DNA of 64,000 bases from Marinifaba aquimaris (lineage in GTDB: Bacteria > Pseudomonadota > Gammaproteobacteria > Enterobacterales > Alteromonadaceae), in the NCBI RefSeq assembly GCF_013328345.1, contig NZ_JABULX010000005.1:62001-126000 (forward strand), in the 5' to 3' direction. The position numbers were made by a program, and so were the translations under genes. The notes beneath the pieces are model-generated. The model had not been told where the DNA came from, did not search any database, and saw only the letters and a list, made by a program, of their open reading frames with translations. Positions 1 through 8,691 of this stretch are shown here, piece by piece. Numbering within the stretch: the stretch's first letter is position 1; every line of letters begins with the position of its first letter.

Positions 1-1
1 C

Positions 2-250
2 GCGAAAACCGTTGATGACGTTATCGCGGATGACTTGTTAAAAGCGCTATCGAGTGAAATTGAACACCATCACCAACTATTGATTGACGCATTTTCAGAT
101 AAAGCCATTAGCGACAGTGAAAAAGCCGTTAAAGTAGAGCAAGCACGTGGCCAGATATGCAAAGTGCTTGGTGAGATCATGCGCTTTAATGACGGCGTGC
201 TCCCAACCAAGCGATTAGAAAAGCTTTGGGCATCTAATCGATGCCAATAG
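2..250 (+). CDS. C-terminal fragment of a hypothetical protein, 5' end outside window
   Basis: The frame is open from base 2, so this is the 3' end of a gene that begins before the window. The visible 82 or so residues are charged and helical, with a His triplet near the start of the readable part and the ending LPTKRLEKLWASNRCQ. I do not recognise the family. It converges with the symporter gene, only two bases apart, and I see no terminator hairpin between them. Confidence 0.6.
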   Translation, partial: AKTVDDVIADDLLKALSSEIEHHHQLLIDAFSDKAISDSEKAVKVEQARGQICKVLGEIMRFNDGVLPTKRLEKLWASNRCQ

Positions 251-252
251 CG

Positions 253-1602
253 TTATTTTAAACGGGCAAAGTAATCTTTGCTGGCAGCCACCACTTTAGG
301 TGCCAAAATCAAAGTAGCGGTCATAGTAGGTATGGCCATTAGCCCGTACATACCGACCATAAAATTGAAAATTAAATCGAGTGATAACACCGCACCTAGT
401 ACCACCATCGCCAGATAAAAGTACTTAAAATAAGGTGACTTGTCTGCGCCAAATAAATAACTAAAGCACTTATCACCATAGTACCAATAGGTAAAAATAG
501 TGGTAAAGCTCAGTACCAGCACCAAAGCGGCTAAGATAATTTGCCCTAACAGTCCTAACTCTTGTTCAAAAGCTTGCATCGTTAACGCAATACCTTGCAT
601 CCCTTCTGCCTGCTGCCACACACCACTGGCAAGGATAATTAGCGCAGTACAGGTACAAACAATTAAGGTATCGATAATAGGCCCTAAACTCGCAACTAAA
701 CCCTCTCTAACGGGTTCGTTGGTTTTAGCGGCGCCGTGTGCCATCACTTCAGTACCAATGCCTGCTTCATTTGAAAATGCACCACGGCTAACGCCAATAA
801 TGATAATACCCAACAGACCACCGACGGCAGCTTGAGGCTGCCAAGCATCAATAATAATAGAGGCAAACAAACTGGGGATAATGGCAAAGTGATTAAATAA
901 AATGATGATTGTCGCCAGTAAATAAAGCACAGTCATACTTGGTACTAAGCGCGTTGCCCAATCTGCTACGCGGCCAATTCCGCCCCAAATGACCGCACCG
1001 ACAAATACAGCCACCAGCAGCCCAAACAGTAAATTAAAGCTCGCTACATCTGCAACCCCAATAACAGGTAACACTTGTAAGCGCACAATTTCAGTGAGTT
1101 GATTTACTTGGAAAGCCGGAATGGTGCCCATCAAACCTGCAACGGCAAACAAAATAGCCAGTGGCATCCATTTCTCGCCTAGCCCTTTTTCCACTATGTA
1201 CATAGGTCCACCTTGCAACTTACCTTCGCTATCTTTACCGCGGTACATCACACCTAAAGTACAAGTGAAAAACTTTGTCGAAACACCCAATAGGGCTGTC
1301 ACCCACATCCAAAATATGGCACCTGGGCCACCTGCCGTTATTGCCATAGCAACACCAGCAACATTACCTAAACCTATGGTTCCAGCCAGTGCTGCTGATA
1401 GGGCTTGTTGGTGAGTTAAATCGCCTTGTGAATGCTTGTCATCATATTTGCCCGTTAGTAAGGCAAAGCTGTGTTTGATGTAACGAAAAGGAGCCAGTTT
1501 GGCGTAACAAGTAAAGAATACACCGCCACCCACTAATAAAATGAGCATAGGTGCGCCCCAGACGAGATTGACAAAGGCATTGACCAGTGAAGTTAAATCC
1601 AT
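253..1602 (-). CDS. agcS: Sodium:alanine/glycine symporter, AGCS family
   Basis: This is an inner-membrane amino-acid carrier that imports alanine or glycine with sodium. The 449-aa length is typical of the family. About ten hydrophobic segments are visible, and the family-typical region GTIGLGNVAGVAMAI sits near residue 75. A second conserved stretch, SRGAFSNEAGIG, lies near residue 270 with a following GTEVMAHGAAKT. The ATG start has no competing upstream start. It is the last gene of a minus-strand row (moeA, dehydrogenase, symporter) with gaps of 12 and 39 bases, so cotranscription is possible. Substrate specificity cannot be read from sequence. Confidence 0.9.
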   Translation of the reverse strand: MDLTSLVNAFVNLVWGAPMLILLVGGGVFFTCYAKLAPFRYIKHSFALLTGKYDDKHSQGDLTHQQALSAALAGTIGLGNVAGVAMAITAGGPGAIFWMWVTALLGVSTKFFTCTLGVMYRGKDSEGKLQGGPMYIVEKGLGEKWMPLAILFAVAGLMGTIPAFQVNQLTEIVRLQVLPVIGVADVASFNLLFGLLVAVFVGAVIWGGIGRVADWATRLVPSMTVLYLLATIIILFNHFAIIPSLFASIIIDAWQPQAAVGGLLGIIIIGVSRGAFSNEAGIGTEVMAHGAAKTNEPVREGLVASLGPIIDTLIVCTCTALIILASGVWQQAEGMQGIALTMQAFEQELGLLGQIILAALVLVLSFTTIFTYWYYGDKCFSYLFGADKSPYFKYFYLAMVVLGAVLSLDLIFNFMVGMYGLMAIPTMTATLILAPKVVAASKDYFARLK

Positions 1603-1641
1603 CAGATATCCAATTAAAAAGTTTGGACTATGATAACAAGC

Positions 1642-2706
1642 TTAGTTTAAAGCCCATGCAGGCGGCGTGAAATCATTTGCTTTTGCCCATGCCAAGATAT
1701 CTTGCCAAACAAAATCCGCAACTTGAATACCTTCCGTGAGCTTTTGCTGCTTGCGCTTTAATGGTGTTAAACCCGGTGCGCGCACTTGCATGTTAGGTCT
1801 AGGCTCAGCATTTTCAGTCAACTCGACTAGGTAATCGACTTCCGTTTTAAAACTCTGTAAATCGCCAAAAGCGGTGGGGTCAATAACTTGCACCCATACG
1901 GCATTTGCTTCACCAAACTTGCCTTGTTGCGCTCGACCCCAATTACTTAGTGCCAAAGTCCACAACTCAGAGTAAAGACAAAAGCTTGTGCCTTTGTAGC
2001 CGTATAACTCGCCACCTAGTGGCATGATCGCACCAGCGGTCTCTTTATTAAAAAAGCTACTCGCATCCGTGGTAACGTGACCCTCCTTATCTAAAAGGGT
2101 ATCTTCTGGTGCGGCCTGACCCTCACGCCAAGCTTTGCGCAACTTGCTTGCAGCGGTTGTCGCCAAAGTCATATCAATAAGAAGCGAATGCTTATGCCCT
2201 GATGCACCAATTGCAAACGGATTAGGCGAGAATACCGCTTGCTTAGCGCCGTATGGAGCAATCGCTTTTTGACTTGGAGTCGCCGCCATAATTTGGATTA
2301 ACATGTTTTGATTAAGTGCGGGCTCTAAATAACTCGCTAGCGCTGCTACATGTTGAGCTTGTTTGATGACAACAGTACCTGTGCCGCACTTTTTTGCCAT
2401 AGTGATAGCGGTATCAACGGCTTTGGGCACTAAATATAAGCCCGACGAAAATTGAGCATCCCAAGTTTGTACCGCCAAGCGCTCGGTAATGACCTTGTGC
2501 TCCCCGTTAGGTTTAGAGCGACCTTTCGTAAGCCAAGTTAAGTTACTGACTAAACGCTGCAAACCATGGGTATAAAAACCGAGTAATTCAGCTTCCAGTA
2601 ATTGCTTAGCAATCGACTGCGCAACTTGAGGTTCAGCGCCTGCTGCCATTAATAATTGTTGGCTAAATTCAGCTAATAAATCGTAATCAAAAGTATGTGA
2701 TGTCAT
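1642..2706 (-). CDS. Malate/L-lactate dehydrogenase family oxidoreductase (Ldh_2)
   Basis: The 354-aa product matches the NAD(P)-dependent Ldh_2 family (YlbC, ComC, ureidoglycolate and malate dehydrogenases), which is distinct from classical Rossmann lactate dehydrogenases. Family features visible are the N-terminal GFYTHGLQRL region with its conserved His near residue 50, the central MAATPSQKAIAPYGA segment near residue 185, and the following NPFAIGASG and LLIDMTLATTA stretches. The substrate is not predictable because this family acts on several 2-hydroxy acids. The gene lies 12 bases after moeA and 39 before agcS. Confidence 0.85.
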   Translation of the reverse strand: MTSHTFDYDLLAEFSQQLLMAAGAEPQVAQSIAKQLLEAELLGFYTHGLQRLVSNLTWLTKGRSKPNGEHKVITERLAVQTWDAQFSSGLYLVPKAVDTAITMAKKCGTGTVVIKQAQHVAALASYLEPALNQNMLIQIMAATPSQKAIAPYGAKQAVFSPNPFAIGASGHKHSLLIDMTLATTAASKLRKAWREGQAAPEDTLLDKEGHVTTDASSFFNKETAGAIMPLGGELYGYKGTSFCLYSELWTLALSNWGRAQQGKFGEANAVWVQVIDPTAFGDLQSFKTEVDYLVELTENAEPRPNMQVRAPGLTPLKRKQQKLTEGIQVADFVWQDILAWAKANDFTPPAWALN

Positions 2707-2718
2707 TACAGCTAAACC

Positions 2719-3966
2719 TTACAGCCCACGGTCAGCAAAGAGGGTTACCTTTACTGTTTGGCCAGCATCTACCGAGCCCGACTCAGCCGGTAAAACAATA
2801 TAGCAGTTCGCTTTACTAAGTGATGACAATACCCCAGAAGACTGATTTTTAATGCTGCTAACTTCAAGCTCTCCTTGTGAGTTAGTACCAACTATCCCAC
2901 GTTGAAAATCTTGTCGGCCTGGACGTTTTTTTATCTCACTGGTGGCAATGGCCGTTAATACCAAATTACTGGGTTTGATAAGACCTGCACATTGCTCAAT
3001 ACCTACTCTTGCGAGCTGATCTAAGGTGACCGTTGCAGACACTGGGTTACCGGGTAAACCAAAGAACCAACTATTCGGTAATTGGCCAAATGCGAAAGGC
3101 TTACCGGGTTTAATGGCTATTTTCCAAAAACCAATTTCGCCAATTTCAGCTAAAACTTGCTTAGTGAAATCAGCATCACCGACTGAAACACCACCCGATG
3201 AAATGACAATATCCGCTTGTTCATCAGCCGTTAAAAAAGCCTGCTTAATCGCCTGATAATCATCAGGAATAATACCTAAATCGATCACATCAACGTGCAT
3301 TTGTTTGAGCATATTGAGCAATACGGTGCGGTTACTTTCGTAAATATCACCTTCAGATAAAGTCTCACCCGCTTGTTTTAATTCATCACCTGTAGAGAAG
3401 ACGGCTACTTTTACCCGGCGAAGCACTTGAACTTCAGCAACACCAAGCGATGCCAGTAAACCTAAATCAACACTGCGCAACTGATGATTAGCGTTAAAAA
3501 CCGTTTCACCTTTGGCAATATCTTCACCAGCAAAGCGGACATTAGCATCAGGTTTAACTGGCTTTTCAATTGTCAGCACTCGATCAACCAATTGAGTTTG
3601 TTCTTTCATGATCACGCCATCTGCTTCACTAGGCACCACAGCACCCGTCATAATATGAATCGCTTGGCCTTGTGATAATTGCCCAGTATATGGTTGGCCC
3701 GCTAATGCCGTTCCAACCACCTCAAATTGAGTTAATACCTCACCTGCGCTTCGAATAGCTTGATCGCAAACAGCAAAGCCATCCATTGCTGAGTTATTGT
3801 GATTGGGTACATTGGTGTCAGAAATCACCTGCCTAGCCAACACTCGTCCATATGCATGTTCAACTTTGATTGTTTGTGTTTCAGTAACGGCAGAAATCGC
3901 TGAGCAGAGTTGTTGCTGAGCTTGCTCAAGCGGCATTAAGTTAGGTGAAGCGCAATAATCAGGCAT
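2719..3966 (-). CDS. moeA: Molybdopterin molybdotransferase MoeA
   Basis: MoeA inserts molybdate into adenylylated molybdopterin at the last step of molybdenum cofactor synthesis in the cytoplasm. The 415-aa length is normal. The N-terminal domain has VPNHNNSAMDGFAV near residue 55 and GEDIAKGE near residue 147. The MPTb-binding fold carries STGDEL near residue 190 and SSGGVSVGDADF near residue 255, followed by FGLPGNPVSA near residue 303. The gene is 2.3 kb from the moa operon and is separated from it by plus-strand genes, so the pathway here is split between two transcription units. Confidence 0.95.
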   Translation of the reverse strand: MPDYCASPNLMPLEQAQQQLCSAISAVTETQTIKVEHAYGRVLARQVISDTNVPNHNNSAMDGFAVCDQAIRSAGEVLTQFEVVGTALAGQPYTGQLSQGQAIHIMTGAVVPSEADGVIMKEQTQLVDRVLTIEKPVKPDANVRFAGEDIAKGETVFNANHQLRSVDLGLLASLGVAEVQVLRRVKVAVFSTGDELKQAGETLSEGDIYESNRTVLLNMLKQMHVDVIDLGIIPDDYQAIKQAFLTADEQADIVISSGGVSVGDADFTKQVLAEIGEIGFWKIAIKPGKPFAFGQLPNSWFFGLPGNPVSATVTLDQLARVGIEQCAGLIKPSNLVLTAIATSEIKKRPGRQDFQRGIVGTNSQGELEVSSIKNQSSGVLSSLSKANCYIVLPAESGSVDAGQTVKVTLFADRGL

Positions 3967-4064
3967 GAAAGAAACCTTATCTAAAATCCATTATTAGAAT
4001 TACTATACCTAAGGAAAGTTATGCTGAATAGCTAGGATTGATTCTAACTAACGAGATAGCCAAG

Positions 4065-4379
4065 ATGCTGAATATATTTAAAAACTTACCAACTGATTTA
4101 TCAGAAGAGGTATTCGAAGACCTGATAAAAACAGAGCACATTCGAATTGAGCGCATAGTGTCGAAAGGCCAAAGTACACCAGAGGGTGAATGGTATGATC
4201 AAACAGAACACGAGTGGGTTTTAGTATTTCAAGGTTATGGCATCATCGAATATCCAGATGGTCAACAAGTCCGACTGAATGCAGGCGACTGTTTAAACAT
4301 TCCTGCCCACCACAAACACAGGGTTGCTGCCACTTGTGCTGAGCAAGAAACCATTTGGTTAGCGATTTTTTATCGCTAA
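4065..4379 (+). CDS. Small cupin-domain protein
   Basis: The product is a single-domain cupin of about 104 aa. The two cupin motifs are visible: EWYDQTEHEWVLVFQGYG, with glutamate and histidine metal-ligand candidates, and the later GDCLNIPAHHKHRV with conserved histidines. I chose the ATG at 4065, preceded by a GAG at 4053, over an in-frame TTG at 4038. The function is unknown; such proteins often bind a metal and a small ligand. The gene overlaps the 3' end of the convergent DUF2938 gene by four bases. Confidence 0.8.
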   Translation: MLNIFKNLPTDLSEEVFEDLIKTEHIRIERIVSKGQSTPEGEWYDQTEHEWVLVFQGYGIIEYPDGQQVRLNAGDCLNIPAHHKHRVAATCAEQETIWLAIFYR

Positions 4380-4879
4380 TTCAACCATACCAAGCACTGG
4401 GCCGATATATACAAGCCTACGCCAAATGAAGTATGTGCCATTAAGCTTTTTAACCGCATCAAGTTGGGTTGCAGGGTTTTATTGGCGGCAACACCTAATC
4501 CGAGCGCCGGCTGCATAATAAAAAAGGGCAAAGCGACAGATATCACGCCAAACAACAAGGCAGGTAAAAGTTGTGGGCTGTGCAAACCAGTCTGACTAAA
4601 AGAGAAGAAGAACAACATAGCAAGCACAATACCTATCACATAATGCACCGACCACCCGATTGCCACTTCGAATTTTTGTACTTTGCGATGAACAATAGGC
4701 GTAGCTTTGAAATCACCTTGCATAGCACAAAGTAGCCAACGCCCCACCAAAGCATAATTGAGTGATTTAACGGCAAAATAACGCTGTAAAAACCATGCCC
4801 AGCAATCCATGACAAAGGTTGCTCCAATACCCAAAACTACACTAGACCAAATTAACTCTGCAATATTCCACTCTGACAT
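4376..4879 (-). CDS. DUF2938-family integral membrane protein
   Basis: The 167-aa protein has about four hydrophobic segments and the DUF2938 signatures: an N-terminal GIGATFVMDCWAW and a central IGWSVHYVIGIVLA. The family has no established role. Its divergent neighbour is a MerR-type regulator, and the shared intergenic region contains a promoter with an unusually long 19-bp spacer pointing at this gene. That arrangement suggests it is the regulated target of the MerR protein. The 3' end overlaps the convergent cupin gene. Confidence 0.8.
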   Translation of the reverse strand: MSEWNIAELIWSSVVLGIGATFVMDCWAWFLQRYFAVKSLNYALVGRWLLCAMQGDFKATPIVHRKVQKFEVAIGWSVHYVIGIVLAMLFFFSFSQTGLHSPQLLPALLFGVISVALPFFIMQPALGLGVAANKTLQPNLMRLKSLMAHTSFGVGLYISAQCLVWLN

Positions 4880-4955
4880 TTGCTTTCTCCTTTCAACTAA
4901 CTTAGAAAATGTTCAATGCAACGCACATAAATCGTTTTTTGTTTGCTTCTTTTCT

Positions 4956-4986
4956 AAGCTACAACTTCAAGCCAACTTGAGGTCAA
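4956..4986 (-). promoter_or_regulatory. MerR-type promoter and operator for the DUF2938 gene
   Basis: On the minus strand there is a -35 hexamer TTGACC (4981-4986), a 19-base spacer and a weak -10 TAGCTT (4956-4961). A near-palindrome, CTTCAAGCCAACTTGAGG (4965-4982), fills the spacer. Overlong spacers with a central dyad are typical of promoters that MerR-family proteins activate by DNA distortion. The half-site resembles SoxR operators (CCTCAAGTTAACTTGAGG), although the encoded regulator lacks a SoxR-type cluster. Confidence 0.65.
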
Positions 4987-5008
4987 GCATTTAAAGAGGA
5001 TTTTTATC

Positions 5009-5416
5009 ATGGATGCAATCGATATCGGTGAAGTAGCAAAACAATCAAACTTACCAACCTCGACATTGCGTTATTACGAGGAACAAGGATTAATCAAGTC
5101 GATTGGCCGAAATGGCTTACGCAGACAATACAAACCAAGTGTTGTCGAGCAACTCTCTTTAATATCTTTGGGACGACTGGCGGGATTATCACTCGATGAA
5201 ATTGGCGCCATGTTTGATGGGCACGGCAAAGCCAAAATTGATCGTCAACAGCTCGCTAATAAAGCGGATGAAATCGATCAAACAATTAAAGAACTAACAG
5301 CGATGCGAGACGGTTTAAGACATGCCGCTCAATGTCCAGCCAGTAATCATTTTGAATGTGAGAAGTTCTGTAAGCTGTTACGCATTGCCAATCGTCACAT
5401 TCGCAAAACAAAATAG
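5009..5416 (+). CDS. MerR-family transcriptional regulator
   Basis: The 135-aa protein has the MerR helix-turn-helix at its N terminus (IGEVAKQSNLPTSTLRYYEE) and a coiled dimerisation helix near residues 75-100. The C terminus holds three cysteines and a histidine in CPASNHFECEKFC, a plausible ligand or metal site. This is not the SoxR iron-sulfur pattern. The ATG is preceded by AAAGAGGA. It is transcribed away from the DUF2938 gene and probably controls that gene through the dyad between them. The inducer is unknown. Confidence 0.85.
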   Translation: MDAIDIGEVAKQSNLPTSTLRYYEEQGLIKSIGRNGLRRQYKPSVVEQLSLISLGRLAGLSLDEIGAMFDGHGKAKIDRQQLANKADEIDQTIKELTAMRDGLRHAAQCPASNHFECEKFCKLLRIANRHIRKTK

Positions 5417-5509
5417 CCGACTCAAGCACAGCTTGATTATATTTGCTCGCTTGTCTGTATCAGGCGAGCGACCTAAACTAGCCCAACCTAGTATCAAAAT
5501 CACTACGCT

Positions 5510-6007
5510 ATGTCTGTCACTATTTATTATCTGCAAATGCACAGTGTTAACGAGATTAACGCTAAACCCCAGCCCACTGAGTTGAGCATCACTGAAGCGG
5601 AGCTTAAAAACTATCGCCTGAATAAGTTTCTCTATCAATTAGTCGGTGAAACGTGGCAATGGACAGATAAACTCAGCATTCCTAATCAGCAGTGGCAACG
5701 CTATGCTGAAAGTGACACGTTACGCACTTATGTCGCTTACGTTAAAGGCAGTATTGCAGGCTACTACGAATTAGAAAGCCAAACAGATGGCCAAGTACAA
5801 ATTGCCTATTTTGGTCTAGCGCCAGACTTTATTGGCAAAGGTTACGGTGGTTACTTACTTACACATGCACTGCAAACTGCTTGGTCTTATCCGAATACTA
5901 AACGCGTTTGGGTACATACTTGCTCACTCGATCACCCAAGCGCACTAGCTAACTATCAAGCACGTGGTTTAAACCTCTACCATTCAGAACTAAACGAAGA
6001 AAACTAA
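5510..6007 (+). CDS. GNAT-family N-acetyltransferase
   Basis: The 165-aa protein has the GNAT core. Strand 4 is AYFGLAPDFIGKGYGGYLL near residue 105, with the acetyl-CoA pyrophosphate-binding pattern GKGYGG, followed by the VWVHTCSLDHPSALANYQARG region typical of the C-terminal half. The acceptor substrate cannot be predicted. The gene follows the MerR gene after about 93 bases in the same direction, but a functional link is not evident. Confidence 0.8.
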   Translation: MSVTIYYLQMHSVNEINAKPQPTELSITEAELKNYRLNKFLYQLVGETWQWTDKLSIPNQQWQRYAESDTLRTYVAYVKGSIAGYYELESQTDGQVQIAYFGLAPDFIGKGYGGYLLTHALQTAWSYPNTKRVWVHTCSLDHPSALANYQARGLNLYHSELNEEN

Positions 6008-6158
6008 CGTCTCATCAAGACATATCCATGCTTTTTGTCGATATTGTGATGGCCGTCACAAGTTACGGGGCAAACAAATCTATACGAATTTAACTAAGCT
6101 GTTATTATTCTCGCAACATTTAGTTACATATCTGACGAATCATCGAAAGGACGTTGTC

Positions 6159-6245
6159 ATGTTGAAAAAATTCGTATCTTCAATAGTACTGACACTCGGT
6201 ATGATCACCGCCCATCTTGCACTTAGAAAAAGAGTTCTTAAGTAA
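6159..6245 (+). CDS. Small hydrophobic ORF, 28 aa
   Basis: A 28-codon ORF starts with ATG behind the ribosome site AAAGGA (6146-6151). It encodes one hydrophobic segment with basic ends: MLKKFVSS, then a roughly 13-residue apolar core, then RKRVLK. It has its own 150-base upstream region and ends 11 bases before a strong terminator, which looks like a complete monocistronic unit. No homologue is recognised. It could be a small membrane protein or a type I toxin-like peptide, though I see no antisense RNA. Confidence 0.5.
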   Translation: MLKKFVSSIVLTLGMITAHLALRKRVLK

Positions 6246-6256
6246 AAGTAAAGCAA

Positions 6257-6288
6257 GGTAGAAACGCAGTTTTAAAAGCGTTTCTACC
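6257..6288 (+). terminator. Bidirectional rho-independent terminator
   Basis: GGTAGAAACGC (6257-6267) pairs perfectly with GCGTTTCTACC (6278-6288) around a 10-base loop, with further partial pairing outside. A run of seven T follows at 6294-6300 on the plus strand, and an A-rich stretch precedes it for minus-strand reading. It serves both the 28-aa ORF and the convergent moa operon. Confidence 0.85.
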
Positions 6289-6302
6289 CTCGCTTTTTTT
6301 AC

Positions 6303-6758
6303 TTAACTGGTTACCGTCCACTGTGCTTTTGCAGCTTTGTCTTTATCATTAAAGGCCACCCAAACTGGGCCTTTGTCAGTCAGCTCTTTTTTCCAAAAAG
6401 GTGCGTCGTTTTTTAGGTAGTCCATAATAAATTCAGCCGCATCAAATGCATCTTTTCTGTGTTTTGAACTGACGCCAACAAAGACAATTTGCTCAGATAA
6501 ATGCAAATCCCCCACGCGGTGAATCAACCTTACTCGACCTAAATCCCACTTTGCACGCGCTTGCTGAACGATTTTGGCTAGCGCTTTTTCTGTCATCCCA
6601 GGATAGTGCTCAAGCGATAATCCCAATACTTGATTACCTTGATTAAAGTCTCGTACTAAACCGACAAAGGTGACCACAGCGCCATCGGTTTGGTTACCCT
6701 GAGTCAGCGCCTGATACTCTTCAGCTAAACTGAAATCTTGAGTTTGTACACTAATCAC
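6303..6758 (-). CDS. moaE: Molybdopterin synthase catalytic subunit MoaE
   Basis: MoaE is the large subunit of molybdopterin synthase, which inserts two sulfurs into precursor Z to make molybdopterin. The 151-aa length fits. Visible family features are GAVVTFVGLVRDFNQG near residue 26, the HRVGDL region near residue 80, and the catalytic-lysine region KHRKDAFDAAEFIMDYLK, followed by PFWKKE. It is the last gene of the operon, four bases after moaD, and ends at the terminator. Confidence 0.95.
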   Translation of the reverse strand: MISVQTQDFSLAEEYQALTQGNQTDGAVVTFVGLVRDFNQGNQVLGLSLEHYPGMTEKALAKIVQQARAKWDLGRVRLIHRVGDLHLSEQIVFVGVSSKHRKDAFDAAEFIMDYLKNDAPFWKKELTDKGPVWVAFNDKDKAAKAQWTVTS

Positions 6759-6762
6759 AGTC

Positions 6763-7008
6763 TTAGCCCCCTGTTACAGGTGGAAAAAACGCAACTTCAT
6801 CGCGATCGGCAACACTGTCTTCTAAATCGGCCATTTCTTGGTTGATAGCCATCATTAAGTTCGTCTGGGTTAGAGGCTGCCACTGTTCACCTTGTGCGGT
6901 CAGTGCGGCTTTGAGATCGGCCAAATTTCCAATACCAGCACTGGGAAAGTCCAGTTGTTCACAGCCCAGCTGCTCTTTTAATTGTGCAAAAAATAAAACT
7001 CTGATCAT
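6763..7008 (-). CDS. moaD: Molybdopterin synthase sulfur carrier subunit MoaD
   Basis: MoaD is a ubiquitin-like sulfur carrier for molybdopterin synthase. It begins MIRVLFFAQLKEQLG and ends in VTGG; the C-terminal Gly-Gly becomes the thiocarboxylate. I chose the ATG at 7008, which gives 81 aa as in E. coli, over the in-frame GTG at 7020 that adds four residues. It sits between moaC and moaE in the operon. Confidence 0.93.
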   Translation of the reverse strand: MIRVLFFAQLKEQLGCEQLDFPSAGIGNLADLKAALTAQGEQWQPLTQTNLMMAINQEMADLEDSVADRDEVAFFPPVTGG

Positions 7009-7036
7009 AGTGTTACTCACGCGTATTCAAACTCAT

Positions 7037-7525
7037 TTAACGCGTCCAATCTCCTGATTTTCCACCTGTTTTACTAATGACTTTGATACCGTGAATTTCC
7101 ATCAGTGGATCGACTGCTTTACACATATCAAACAAGGTTAATGCTGCAACACTTGTGGCAGTTAGCGCTTCCATTTCAACGCCGGTTTTACCTGTTAGCT
7201 TACAGCGGCTAACAATGCGAATTTGGCTGTGTTCAGCTTGCATTTCAAAGTCTACATCGACCTTACTCAAGGCTAATGGATGACATAATGGGATCAAGTT
7301 TGCACACTGTTTTGCTCCTTGAATTCCAGCTATGCGGGCAGTGGCAATAACATCACCTTTTTTGTGTTTTTGTTTTACCACCATATCAAAAGTCTGTCGG
7401 CTCATTTTGATAAAACCTTCGGCATAAGCTTCGCGAACAGTATCAGCTTTATCCGTGACATCAACCATGTTAGCCGTGCCTGATTCATCAATATGGCTAA
7501 ATTTTACCGCAGCAGTATCCATCAT
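7037..7525 (-). CDS. moaC: Cyclic pyranopterin monophosphate synthase MoaC
   Basis: MoaC acts with MoaA to convert GTP into cyclic pyranopterin monophosphate. The 162-aa product has the expected motifs: [15 protein letters not shown] at the N terminus, [17 protein letters not shown] near residue 68, [10 protein letters not shown] near residue 114, and the ending [11 protein letters not shown]. It starts ATGATG, and its start overlaps the moaB stop by one base (TAATG), which implies translational coupling. Confidence 0.95.
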   Translation of the reverse strand: MMDTAAVKFSHIDESGTANMVDVTDKADTVREAYAEGFIKMSRQTFDMVVKQKHKKGDVIATARIAGIQGAKQCANLIPLCHPLALSKVDVDFEMQAEHSQIRIVSRCKLTGKTGVEMEALTATSVAALTLFDMCKAVDPLMEIHGIKVISKTGGKSGDWTR

Positions 7526-8058
7526 TAACCTCTACTCGTCTCGCACTTACCTTGCATGACATGCGGAGCAAAATTGCAAGGTCTGTGTGTCGAGTTGAGT
7601 TGTTGCTCAATAATGTTATTCCAAGCCGTTTTACAAGCTCCCGTAGAACCAGGTACACAGAATATAACCGTGTGATTGGCCAACCCAGCTAAAGCGCGAG
7701 ACTGTATGGTCGAGCTGCCAATTTCAGCAAAAGACACTTGTCTAAATAGCTCGCCAAAACCCTCAACGGTTTTATCAAACAAAGGTGATAACGCTTCTGG
7801 CGTCGAATCTCGGTCGGTAAAACCAGTACCACCAGTCGTTAAAATAGCGTGAATGTTATTATCAGCAATCCAGTTAGAGACAACTGCGCGCATTTGATAA
7901 ACATCATCTTTAACGATTTTTTTATCAGCCAGTTGATGGCCAGCCGCTTTTAACGCGTCCACTAAAAAACCGCCAGACTTGTCAGAGCTCTCATCACGGG
8001 TATCTGATACGGTTAACACCGCAATATTAAGCGGTTGAAATTCTTTACTAGCAGACAT
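7525..8058 (-). CDS. moaB: Molybdenum cofactor biosynthesis protein MoaB
   Basis: The 177-aa protein belongs to the MoaB/Mog family that binds or adenylylates molybdopterin. Visible motifs are [16 protein letters not shown] near residue 15, [19 protein letters not shown] near residue 75, and the [14 protein letters not shown] region near residue 130. MoaB and Mog cannot be separated with certainty, but the length and operon position favour MoaB. It is translationally coupled to moaC downstream. Confidence 0.92.
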   Translation of the reverse strand: MSASKEFQPLNIAVLTVSDTRDESSDKSGGFLVDALKAAGHQLADKKIVKDDVYQMRAVVSNWIADNNIHAILTTGGTGFTDRDSTPEALSPLFDKTVEGFGELFRQVSFAEIGSSTIQSRALAGLANHTVIFCVPGSTGACKTAWNNIIEQQLNSTHRPCNFAPHVMQGKCETSRG

Positions 8059-8088
8059 TAAACGTCGCTCCTTTTGTATTGAGTTTAG

Positions 8089-8673
8089 TTAATTAGTGAT
8101 CCCCGCTGCACACAGCTCAGCCTGTAATAGCTGCCAATCAGCAGGGGTATTAGTATTAATCAGCTTCTCTGGCGCTTCAGTTGAAATCGCCTGAGCGACA
8201 CACTCTCGAAGGAAAGCTTTTATCGAATTATTGGCTTCGGAGTCAGTTAATACGTGTTCTAAATATTCAAAATGGGCATCGGGTGCAGGAATAAAAGCAG
8301 GAAGAGGAAAGTGATGATAATAACAGGCTTGGTTTTGATCAAACCCACAATCGACAAGACGACTTAAACAAGACTCAGATAGCAGTGGCATATCAACGGG
8401 TATCACTAATAAGTTAGCCATCGGCATGCCTTCGAAATGGTCAATAGCCGCGTGGATACCGGCAAGTGGGCCAGTTTGCGGGTAAACATCCTGAATGTAA
8501 TCATCACCGACTTGGTTACGGCTTACCAAAACTTGCTGGCACCCCACTTGCTTTAACAAGCTTTTTGCTCGCTCTAACATGACAATACCATCAATACTCA
8601 AGTCCGCTTTGTCTTGCCCCATACGGCTCGATAAACCACCGGCCAGTACTAATCCTGTTAATTCCTTTTTCAT
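8089..8673 (-). CDS. mobA: Molybdenum cofactor guanylyltransferase MobA
   Basis: MobA attaches GMP from GTP to molybdopterin to make the guanine-dinucleotide cofactor used by DMSO-reductase-family enzymes. The nucleotide-binding motif LVLAGGLSSRMGQDKA is at residues 8-23, and the metal-binding IPVDMPLL is near residue 97. The length is 194 aa, as expected. The gene is placed between moaA and moaB, so the operon supplies both molybdopterin and its guanylated form. Confidence 0.93.
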   Translation of the reverse strand: MKKELTGLVLAGGLSSRMGQDKADLSIDGIVMLERAKSLLKQVGCQQVLVSRNQVGDDYIQDVYPQTGPLAGIHAAIDHFEGMPMANLLVIPVDMPLLSESCLSRLVDCGFDQNQACYYHHFPLPAFIPAPDAHFEYLEHVLTDSEANNSIKAFLRECVAQAISTEAPEKLINTNTPADWQLLQAELCAAGITN

Positions 8674-8691
8674 CCTGACTTTCTCGCTGTG

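Noticed and set aside
500-835. Plus-strand ORF inside agcS
   Set aside because: It is the antisense frame of a well-supported symporter gene, with no ribosome site or family match.
4965-5416. MerR gene as soxR
   Set aside because: The operator resembles a SoxR box, but the C terminus lacks the CxxCxCxxxxxC cluster motif.
5436-5475. GCTCGC...GCGAGC hairpin after the MerR gene
   Set aside because: A six-base core with mismatches and no U run; not a convincing terminator.
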